From assembly GCA_033977485.1 (NCBI GenBank), contig CM066988.1, forward strand, positions 78,712,669 through 78,776,668: 64,000 bases of DNA, in the 5' to 3' direction. Both the position numbers and the translations under genes were made by a program. The notes beneath the pieces are model-generated. The model saw only the letters and a program-made list of their open reading frames with translations, made no database searches and was not told where the DNA came from. Of the stretch, positions 54,959 to 64,000 are shown piece after piece (position 1 is the first letter of the stretch; each line of letters starts with the position of its first letter). Source of the stretch: Hydrangea macrophylla. Lineage: Eukaryota > Streptophyta > Magnoliopsida > Cornales > Hydrangeaceae.

Positions 54959-55985
54959 CATGAATTATCTACCTATAACTAGGGTGTAGCATAACTTATC
55001 TTTCCTAAGCATGAATTATTAAAGATGTAAATATTGCAATCACATAAGCACTATTGTATGTAAATACTCCTACCAATCACAGAAATCAAGGAATATTGGG
55101 TTCAATAAGCATAAGGAAGAATCTAAGATAAGAATACATCCAAAATACTCTTGATTATTATCATTAAGAATCCGATTATATATAAATAATTCTCAAACAT
55201 ACAATTTCCATCCAATACATAAAATCCTAAAGTGAGAAAGCGAAGAAATCCCCCTTTACATAGCTAGGGTTTCAATGAAACCCTAGAAGAGAAGTTAAGT
55301 TGTGCATAATTGAGGAAAACATTGAGATAAAATTGATTGTAGTCATCAAAACCTTCAAACTAGATCTTCTTCTTCTCTTTGCCTTTAAAGTTGATGTCTA
55401 ATAATATGTGTAACCCCCCAATAGCTTTAGATTCATCTATATATAGTTATAGAGGGTTTAGGAGAGCTTTTGTAAACCTACTCCGACTGAAACTGCTATA
55501 TTTTCCTTTTTGGACGTAATTAGGCAACTTCGTTCACGTAGGGGTCTTCAGCACTCAAAAATACGCGTTTTAGGTTTTTTGTACGGATCGCGCGAGCGGG
55601 CTGCTCGAGCGATGGTGCGGATTGTCGCGCGAGCGGGCCGCTCGTGCGAGGTGGCTTTTCTTGGTTCTTTGTTTCTGCTTTTTCTCCTTATTAAGCCTGG
55701 AAGTCTTGCTTTCTTCTAAATCCTAACAGAAAATGGAAAACAAAGTAAAAGTACACAAAAACAGGATAAAAAGTGCTAATAAATGTGAATTAAGGCGTGT
55801 AATTAGGACTTGTTCTCTTCCGATCACAGCTTTCCCTACTTTCCCTCACATTTTGTGTGTTGAACATGTCCTTCATCCTTTTTTGAAATCCTGCCTTTGG
55901 TCTAAACATAAACCTGAGGCCGGCATCTCAACATTTTCCCTCAAACTGAAACTCCTTTGAGATGGTGTTGGACATTTGGAGCCAG
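54959..55985. other. Non-coding sequence right of Gypsy-3
   Basis: Continuation of 43800-44254. No gene. Holds a GC-rich duplicated word (GCGCGAGCGGGC near 55590 and 55629) followed by an AT-rich stretch. I cannot separate hAT intron from an old non-coding repeat inserted in it. Confidence 0.4.
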
Positions 55986-55989
55986 AAAC

Positions 55990-56470
55990 AACATGCGATC
56001 CACTCTCAAACTGGGACATGTTAGCGAAACGCCCTCTTTCGTGCAGAAACAGACCGCCTACGTCTATCCTCGTCCATACTTGCCATGTGTCTGTTCACTT
56101 TCATTACATTTTTTAATTGTCGTCGTTCAAGCCGCGACATTCCTCCAGTGTCATCATTGTCACAATCATCCACATCCTCAATATTATCTCCTCCTTCATA
56201 CAAGCTATCATCTCAGAGACTTTCTATAAGTTGTTCCTTTTTACTCTTCTCCAGTTCCCTAGCGCTTGTTGTTTCATTAAGATGTTGTCTCAAGAATCTT
56301 GATATTTCTTCTGAAACTTTAGGATTTGTCTACTTGTTCCAATATTCTAGCAACATGCTGCTTCAATCTCGTTATACTGCCATGCACAGTCTTGCCACAA
56401 TAATTGCACATGGCGATTCTCTTATTACCCCCAACAGGTGATGCATGATCCCAACCAATGTCTTTCTTTG
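55990..56470 (-). pseudogene. hAT transposase N-terminal part with BED zinc finger
   Basis: Minus strand: GWDHASPVGGNKRIAMCNYC, then GKTVHGSITRLKQHVA (about 56350-56455). This is the BED-finger pattern with the Cys pair and final His; the second metal His may lie beyond the break. It continues EISRFLRQHLNETTSARELE and SLYEGGDNIEDVDDCDNDDT, the usual linker, to about 55990. A stop follows the finger. It is the upstream exon of the DUF659 part at 42490-43793, now about 12 kb apart because of Gypsy-3 and flanking sequence. Confidence 0.8.
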
Positions 56471-56559
56471 GAGGTATTCTAGGAAATACGAACAGATAAA
56501 AAAAATTATAAATAAACTTTTTTTTTACTTAAATATAGTTATATAACTAAATATTATTA

Positions 56560-57135
56560 TTTAAACAAACATTTTTTTTAAAATAAATAAACATAAATTA
56601 ATACACATTTTGACCAAATATAAACATTTTTTATAAACAAAAACAAAAATTAATACACAATACAACTAAATGAACATTTTTTTTAGATAAAATAAAATTA
56701 ATACACACACATTTTGACCAAATATAAACATTTTTTTATAAATAAAAACAAAAATGAATACACATACAACTAAATAAACATTTTTTTAAAATAAAAATAA
56801 AAATTAAAACACATACAACTAAATAAACATTTTTTTATAAATAAAATAAAATTAATACACATACACATTTTGACCAAATATAAACATTTTTTTATAAATA
56901 AAAACAAAAATTAATACACATACAACTAAATAAAATTTTTTTTAAATAAAATAAAATTAATACACACACATTTTGAGCAAATATAAACATATAATTATAA
57001 ATAAAAACAAAAATTAATACACATACAACTAAATAAATATTTTTTTAAATAAAATAAAATTAATACACATACACATTTTGATGAAATATAAATATTTTTT
57101 TATAAATAAAAACAAAGTTAATACACATACAACTA
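56560..57135. repeat. AT-rich tandem repeat, about five units
   Basis: Units of about 105-120 bp alternate TAAATAAACATTTTTTTATA, AATTAATACACATAC and CATTTTGACCAAATATAAAC. No coding sequence. Confidence 0.85.
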
Positions 57136-57309
57136 AATAAACACACGTACACATGTTATACTTATAGGAAATAAAATCACAATCCCCAACTTAACCCACC
57201 ATTGCGTGCTAACCCAGACTTTAAAAAAAAAAAAAACCAACGTTACCTTTGAGACATAGAGAACCAGACGATGAGAAAGAGAGAAAGATGAGAGCTTGCG
57301 ATCGACTTC

Positions 57310-57315
<6 letters not shown>

Positions 57316-57358
<43 letters not shown>

Positions 57359-57463
57359 CTCGACTTTGAGAGTGAGAGAGAGAAAATGCCTTAGATCTGA
57401 GTAGGGCTTCAAGTTTGCAAAGATCTGGGATGGTTTGAGTAGATTTGAGGCAGTGAGTCTTCA

Positions 57464-57500
<37 letters not shown>
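57316..57500. repeat. GA/CT microsatellites
   Basis: (GA)n at about 57316-57350, shorter (GA)n at 57465-57482 followed by (CAGA)n. They produce serine/leucine-rich spurious frames on the minus strand. Another GA run is at 63188-63234. Confidence 0.9.
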
Positions 57501-57502
<2 letters not shown>

Positions 57503-59085
57503 AACAGTGATGGAGGCAGAGAAGCATGTGATTTCAGGTACGTTTACGCAGCTTTTGATTTTTTTTTTCTCACTTTTTTCAATATCTCGTCTATTATCTC
57601 AGCACATCTTGGTCGATATTTTTTTAACTCGTCTGTTTCAGCCGATACGACTAATTTTTATTACGTTACAGATTTTTTTTTTATAACTCAGCTTAACTCT
57701 TTCAATATCTCGTATCGGACCCTCTCGATACCGAGTTGACTTGGCCGATACGTCTTAGTATCGGCCGTTACTTCTAACCATAAACCATAAACCATAAACC
57801 ACAGTCCTCATCCAAGTCTTTGGTCATCATCTTAGTTGCATACTTTGGGTTCTCTCAAGTTCATTTAAATCCCAGAGCTGAATTCTTGAAGTGGATTCAA
57901 GTGTTTGGAGTTCTATCTCAAGAACAAGCTCAAGTTCATCATCTTCATCATCTTTGTGAGAATTACTACTCACACACAATGGGTTCATATGCATGTATTT
58001 ATTATTGCACTTTCGATTTCAGATTTATACAGATTTATACATCCCAATATATTTCGGATAACACATTTTTGGTATTATCTTTGAAAAGGAAAATAATAAT
58101 CTTAAAAACCTCACAAACTTTTTCTTGATAAACTGATATGGCATTCCAAACTGTAAATACTCAAAAGAAAGGCAATCAAATAATCTCACTGCAAAGAGAA
58201 ATTACAATTGGTTTAATTATTTAGTTACTAGCCTACTTTACAAATATGATACCAACTAACTTTTCAATACTCTGTTCATTTATATTTGTTGTTAGGGTTA
58301 TTCTCCTATATTATGCTCAATAAAATTATTATGATACGCACACAAATTTCTGAAAGTTTGGATCAGCAACTATTCCCTATTAATTTTCACATCAATGTCC
58401 TCTTTTACTCTTTAATTTGATTTGATTATTAGTTTGGGAGGATATATTTCATCAAACTTATTATGATTGATTTCCTGGAATGGATGGTTTGCTCGAAGCT
58501 GCAGTTACTAAATGTCTTATGATTGATTTCCCTATATTATGATTGATTTCCTGGAATGGATGGTTTTCAAAATGTCTTATACATTTTGAAAAATTCGAGA
58601 TTATTAATTCCATTATTTGAATAAATCAAATTGTTATGAGTTGGATAGAGTGGAAGATTCCGAGGAGTACCTTTCTACAAGAAAGGGTAGGTATATCGAG
58701 CGAATCAGTTCTGACAAGCCTGGAGCAAGAAATTGTATAACATGTTTAACATGAATTTATTATAAAAAAAACAAAATAAATAAATAAAATTGTGTATGTG
58801 TATGTATTTATACAAAGAGAAATTGTTTTGAATTTTTTAGAAATGAAACTTTTGGGATAAACTTATTATTTATATTATATTGTTTAATGGCCTATTCAAT
58901 GGTGTCAACAGTAGTTTTCTGGTTTTTTTTTTTTTTTTTTTTGGTGTCGTTAACAATCCGTGGGTTATCGACTTGTATAGTTTAAAAGTTATCACTTAAT
59001 CGTCATGTGGTTATATATATATATATATATATATGACTGAAATGAAATTGTTAACTTTTTTTTATTAGAATTGACAGATTAGTTG
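57501..59085. other. Intergenic DNA
   Basis: No gene. Contains CCATAAA repeats (57779-57800), three copies of TTATGATTGATTTCC (58461, 58518, 58537), a poly-T run (58922-58942) and a (TA)n run (59014-59032). Confidence 0.5.
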
Positions 59086-59335
59086 CACTTTACTCCCCTA
59101 TTGTTAGACCCCCTGTGTTACAAAGTTGACACGTAACATCGCTCCGTGTGGTTGTGACTAAAATGGTGGATATTTTTTTTTCGAAAATTAATGATGGATG
59201 TGGTTAGACCAATTATCACTTTACTCCTTATGGTACAAAGTTGACACTTAACACCGCTCTGTGTGGTTGTGACTAAAATGACGGATACATTTTTTCGGGA
59301 ATTAATGACGGATGTATTTGTCATTTCAAGTCAAA
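59086..59335. repeat. Diverged direct duplication of about 115-120 bp
   Basis: Both halves share TACAAAGTTGACAC, GTGTGGTTGTGACTAAAATG and GGATGT near their ends. Confidence 0.65.
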
Positions 59336-59679
59336 TTCAAAATTAACACTATTAAGTATTAAGTATTAAGTTTGCATTTAACACACGAGTTACATGGAGC
59401 TTACACTCTGTTTTGTATGATTGTAAAACAAAATAGAATAGAATTGAGCAGAACAGAATTGAAAAGAAAAGAATAGAATAGAATTGATTTGTAATTCTAA
59501 TTCTCTGGTTTGGTTTAAAACAGTAATGAAGAAAATAGAATTGAAAAGAATTATTGCTATTTCCTAAAATACCCCCAGACCTTAAACACACAGACCCTAA
59601 ACTAACAGATCCAAACAGCCCCTAAACTAACATACCCAAGCAACCCTAAAACAAACAGACCCTAAAACTACAGATCAGA

Positions 59680-59838
59680 GGAAGAAGAAGACACAGACCC
59701 ATACGAAGACGAAGAAGAAGAAAGAAGAAGAAGAAGCAGACGAAGAAGACGAAGAAGAAGAAGAAGAAGAAGACGAAGATGACACAGACGAAGAAGAGGA
59801 AGAACACGCCGACGAAGAAGAAGAAGAACACGCAGACG
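59680..59838. repeat. GAAGAC/GAAGAA microsatellite-like stretch
   Basis: Imperfect (GAAGAC)n and (GAA)n, giving spurious acidic or serine-rich frames. Flanked by AACAGACCCTAAA-type words. Confidence 0.85.
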
Positions 59839-60403
59839 AAGGGTATTTTGAGAAGAACACATTTTCAAACTGAATTCTCACTAAATCCGACCAATTTTGG
59901 TTAGATTTCACTTTAGACTAAACCTTCAATTCTCAAGAATTGGCAAGAATTGAAAATCATTTCATTTCGATTTTTTGTGTCAAACCAAACATATGATTTG
60001 CCACAAACAAGAATTGCAAATCAATTATTTTCTTGTTTGTAGCATACCAAACGGACTGTTAGTCTTTTGAATAATAGGGGTGGTAAAGTAAAAAAAATGG
60101 ATCTAACCAACCACAGGAGCTAAAGTGCTAAACTATCTTTAACCCTCATAGTTTGTTCAAGAAATTAAAAGGGGAAATTATAGTGACATCCCCTGAGCTA
60201 TGGTGTAATAACAGCTAGCCCCATTAGTTTGCAAAAATTCAATGACCTCCCTTGAGGTTTATAATTTTGTAACTTAAATAAATTTTATAAAAACTAACAG
60301 AACTTGATGATGCTAAAAAAAATTTAAAAAATTTCAAATTTCAAATTTAACATGCATACAAAAGCTTAAAATATCACTGTCGTTCTTTGCCAGCATCAGT
60401 TAA

Positions 60404-60573
60404 GAGAGCATTTTTACTCACCCAAATTTAGTTCACCGTTGCTCATCTAGGACTTCACTAAGTGACATGTATCTCGTATAGGGGTAAAATGGGAATGAAA
60501 TGGGTCACATATCACTCAATGAAAGCCTGAGTGAGTAATGATGAACCAAATTTGAGTGAACAAAAATGCTCTA
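60404..60573. mobile_element. Mutator-like MITE, copy 2
   Basis: 170 bp, terminal repeats GAGAGCATTTTTACTCACCC and, inverted, TAGAGCATTTTTGTTCACTC. Target duplications ATCAGTTAA (60395-60403) and ATGAGTTAA (60574-60582) differ at one base. Related to 9069-9264. Confidence 0.75.
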
Positions 60574-60836
60574 ATGAGTTAAAGGCTTGGGGTAGAGTAC
60601 GGACTTGGCCCATAAGCATGAATGGGATTAGTTTAGTTGGTTAGACTTTCAAGAAAGGCAACCTGGCCCAACCCATGTACAGCCTTTGCTTGTTAAGTTG
60701 AAAATTACCCACCAATGGGTCGAAAGAACATTGTATTTTTGTCATAAATTCCTTTGCAATTAGTAATTTCCAAACGGCCATGTTAGGAATCACTTTTGAG
60801 TTTTGAAATACACAATTTAGTCCAATAGTCCTGCTA

Positions 60837-60983
60837 GATGCACCGACATGCTGCACCGAAATGGTGCACCAAACGATCGTTCGGTGTCGTCCATTTCGGT
60901 GGGACTCACGCCCTGCATGCGTGGAGTCCACCGAAATGGACGGCACCGATCGTTCGATGTACCATTTCGGTGCACCCCGTCGG
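60837..60983. repeat. Fold-back hairpin with CACCGAAATGG arms
   Basis: Left arm reads TGCACCGAAATGGTGCACC, then ACGATCGTTCGG, then CCATTTCGGTGG. The right arm is its imperfect reverse complement around a GCATGC-like centre near 60915. Arms about 60-70 bp. A hAT-like element abuts its right end. Confidence 0.8.
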
Positions 60984-61749
60984 TAGAGGCGTAGCTACAT
61001 TGGTACCATGGTACCCACTGTATTTGTCCATTAGAAATTTTTCTACACTCTTTTAATGGTAGACATTGTTGCTCCAGTGGTTTGTGACTTTGCTCTCAAC
61101 CCAAATGGCCTGGGTTCGATTCTCGGTCTCCCCTTTTTTTTTTTTTTTGTCTCTCTTTGTCTGAAAATTGATTTGGTTTTCAGCTCCTTGTTTTATAAAT
61201 TTTTTTTTTCTTTTTGTGAAAAATTGATTTGTTTTCAGCCCCTTGTTTTATAAATATTACTTAAGAAACTCCATTATCTATCTATCTACTGAAAATACTC
61301 ACTAATGAATGCAGTCTATTTCAATACTTGAAATGCTATTTTTAGTTTTGCAAATTTAATCGCTTAAAATTTTCAATACTTAAAATACAACCCTTGACTC
61401 CAGTACTTAATTTTCAGATTTATCAAACGTACCTAGGGTTTGTTTGATAACCCAATTAAGTTCTATCAATGAAAAGTTTTAGCGTTGCATATATTTTTTT
61501 TGTTAGTTCATTAGATAATGTATAACTTCACTGAAAATATGCCCAAAAACTACTAAAAATTTTTAAAAAAAAAGTTTGTATTAAAAATTGTATGGTGTTA
61601 AAACATTTTGGACATAAAATCAATTCTACACATAATTATGGTTAAGTAAACAAAAAAAAAATTCGCCTCGAGGCCGCTGCCACCGAACTCCCGTATTGCC
61701 TAAGTCCCTGATTGGTACCCATTGGATGAGATTTCTGGATACGCCCCTG
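60984..61749. mobile_element. Non-autonomous hAT-like element with perfect 8 bp duplication
   Basis: Ends TAGAGGCGTAGCTAC (left) and CAGGGGCGTATCCAG (right, inverted). Target duplications CCCGTCGG at 60976-60983 and 61750-61757. 766 bp, T-rich, no coding capacity; same build as the 14972-31264 element. Confidence 0.8.
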
Positions 61750-61757
61750 CCCGTCGG

Positions 61758-64000
61758 TGCCTTAATCTGTACTCTTAGTCCAAAGATGTTTATGGAACCC
61801 AAAACATGGATATTTACCTTTTTAGACAAATTTTAAAAAGCGCTTTAAAACTCAAAAACACGTTTTTGTTAAAGCAAGTACAGAGGTGCTTATGTCCAAA
61901 TGTGATGTATTAAGAAGAGTTGGGTTTTGGTGATTTTATTTTATTTTTTAATTCTACAAGCTTCCGCTCTACTTCTATTTCTGCATAAACATAAAAATCG
62001 ATGTCAATCCAGACGAGACGTACCTCTTTGATTTCTAACATTCATGGGAGACACTAAAGCTAAAGTATGTCTGTAATGTATCTCTATCTGTGCATTTTAA
62101 AGGAAATACAAATTATTATACAATTGAAGCAAGAAAAAAGAAAAGAAAGATCCAAAATGAATATTAAATTAAACTAGGCTTTCTTGAAAAATTATTTACC
62201 ACAGGACCAATTTTAGTTCCTCACAGACTCGTGAGGAAATAGTCGTAAACATGTGCAATGCACCAGAATTAGTCAGAAAATAAAATAAAATAAAATAAAA
62301 AATTAAATACATTAAACTATGAAAGGTAATTAAAATGGCTTTAGAGTAATGAATAAGGTGAAAAGAATCTTAGATAACCAAAGAGTAAAAATAAAAGTAA
62401 TAAAAATAGAGCAATTGTTAGATTTTAAAAGCCCGAGGAGTGAAAAATAGCGTGTATCATTAGTTATATCATTAATACAATGGAAAAAAGAATGAAAATA
62501 GATCAAGATCAAAAGTACTAATAATTATGTTATCAACACAATTGAATAGTTAATTTAAAAATTTTGGCAATTATAGTATTGTTTTTCAAAAAAAAAAATT
62601 GTCTATTTTCAAAAAACTACGTGACAAATATAATAATATATGGTTACACCACTTGTCATCCCATTTCTTAAAAATAAATATATAAAGCTTAGAGTCATTT
62701 TCTTACAAATAATTTTTTAGAGGGTCATCAACCTGCTCTCCTCTTAGAGTCCAAGTCTAAGCTTCTACGATGTTCAAATTTTTAACCACGGTTTAAGAAC
62801 AAACTCCTCATGGGTTATATCATGGAAAATAATAGTCCTTAAAATTTCTTGAGTTTGAATCGTACACACAGACATAGTATATATATAAATTCGGCCGAAG
62901 AGGCCATCATATTGAATTGTTTGAGTTTAATGGACAACTCGTTTTAATTTTAGTCAAAAGACCCTACATAGTAAAACTTAGAGTGTGTTTGTTTCTTTTT
63001 AGTGCCTTTGATAATGTACCACTTAATTAAAAAAGTAGCTATAAATCCACTGAAAACTCGAAAATGAAAAATTTTAACTCAAAATAATCAATGAATGCAG
63101 TATATTAATTTTAGTACTTGAAACACTATGATGATGATGGATTTTGTGCATCGGGTCGGGTTGACTATTTGAGTTGCAACAAATATAAGAGAGAGAGAGA
63201 GAGAAAGAGAGAAAGAGAGAGAGAGAGAGAGAGACGAGATATGTATGTGGTACGGCGCTGTTAATTAAGCAGCCTACGTCCACTCGTGGTGTGTCTGTCA
63301 GTGCTTCTACTATAGAAAAATATTTACAGGGCTTAGTAAAGGAGCCTTGATGATCCAACAATGGAACTGGAACTATCAAGGGTTGCCGTACACAATTGTT
63401 TGCAGTATTCTAAGGAAACTTTAGCTGACTAGGGTTTCGTGACCTTAAGGAGAGAAAAACCAGTAGAGATGGGGAGAACCTCTTTTATAATGCAAAGGGT
63501 TTTCTAATATAAATAGGATGCCCTAGTTGATTTAGGAGAGTGATTGGGTGATTATTTCCTTATCCTAGTTGGCAGTTTATCTAAGAGTCACTAACTCTGT
63601 GCCCTGTGGAACTCGTTGTAGAGCTGTCTAAGTTAGACTAGGACTGTTCTGATGAGGAGGAGTCTACCCGAGCACTACATTCTGACCTAGAGGTTAGGGT
63701 CTTCGCCTAAGGAGGCTTGGCTTGTAATGATCAGTCTCTGGTTGACTATGTAGCTTGTGTCTTCTAACCCTGAATATCGAGTAGATTGAATCAGGATGGT
63801 CGATCGAGAGTAACATATGGATACTTTGACCATTTTGGATGTATAACACTGTTTTTAGTAGATCAATTCTATCTACACCACCTATTTTGCTGTCTACACC
63901 CACTTTCTCTCTACACCCATCACTTAGAGTAAAAATATAACAATTTGCTCTCTACACCCCACTTTCATTAAAAATAAAAAATAAAAAAAAATAACCCTAT
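61758..64000. other. Intergenic DNA
   Basis: No gene recognised. AT-rich with a (AAAT)n stretch at 62278-62302, a GA microsatellite at 63188-63234 and CTCTACACCC repeats at the window end (63900-63960). A pyrimidine/purine-poor block from 63400 to 63860 is less AT-rich but has no convincing frame; it may be another TE end. Confidence 0.5.

Noticed and set aside
57221..57527. Serine/leucine-rich minus frames
   Set aside because: Produced by the GA/CT microsatellite; no protein meaning.
57779..57800. CCATAAA repeats as telomere-like sequence
   Set aside because: Only three to four units and the wrong sequence for the plant telomere repeat CCCTAAA.
59646..59911. Phe-, Leu- or Ser-rich minus frames
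   Set aside because: Translation of the GAAGAA/GAAGAC stretch in three frames.
1..64000. tRNA, rRNA or CRISPR arrays
   Set aside because: No cloverleaf with matching A/B boxes or rRNA segment was noticed. The repeat arrays (59, 74 and about 60 bp) are direct tandem repeats without unique spacers in a plant genome.

Overview
The window is plant nuclear DNA, most likely from an angiosperm. It carries Ty3/gypsy chromoviruses, Tat-lineage gypsy elements, a Ty1/copia element, a plant-type Helitron, hAT remnants and Mutator-like MITEs, on an AT-rich background with GA microsatellites. I find no intact host gene, tRNA, rRNA or CRISPR array. Nearly all recognisable protein sequence belongs to transposable elements, and most of it is broken.

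Layout. 1-12235: the 3' part of a gag-only Tat/Ogre-like LTR retrotransposon (gag, about 4 kb of repeat-rich non-coding DNA, polypurine tract, 3' LTR). A 3.9 kb non-autonomous Helitron (7977-11909) sits in its LTR. 12236-14971: a small inverted-repeat element, then a fold-back element with arms of about 300 bp (about 13000-14670). 14972-31264: a three-level nest. A short hAT-like element was hit by a Ty1/copia element (15298-30937, minus strand, TSD GAATT). The copia was hit in its protease region by a chromovirus called Gypsy-1 here (19069-28185, minus strand, TSD GTTAC). 32318-41633: Gypsy-2, an old Tat-lineage element (plus strand) with a second RNase H and an antisense extra ORF. 42490-56470: a degenerate hAT transposase gene (minus strand, BED finger plus DUF659). 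A second chromovirus, Gypsy-3 (44260-54953, plus strand, TSD GTTCA), lies in what looks like its intron. 56470-64000: AT-rich tandem repeats, microsatellites, a 170 bp MITE, a small fold-back hairpin and a hAT-like element with a perfect 8 bp TSD.

How the parts relate. The window is a record of successive insertions. By-eye LTR divergence agrees with nesting order: copia LTRs differ more than those of the Gypsy-1 inside it, and Gypsy-2 is the oldest pair. Most premature stops fit C-to-T or G-to-A changes, as expected for methylated silenced elements. The observations I rate highest are: (i) arrays of a 10 bp palindrome, CAGTCGACTG in Gypsy-1 and CAATCGATTG in Gypsy-3, in the LTRs of two separate chromoviruses; (ii) an intact 335-codon, extremely acidic ORF between the 5' LTR and gag of Gypsy-3; (iii) a gag-only element whose 3' region repeats a version of its own polypurine tract. 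Coordinates of degraded elements are approximate; those with matched TSDs are exact or nearly so.
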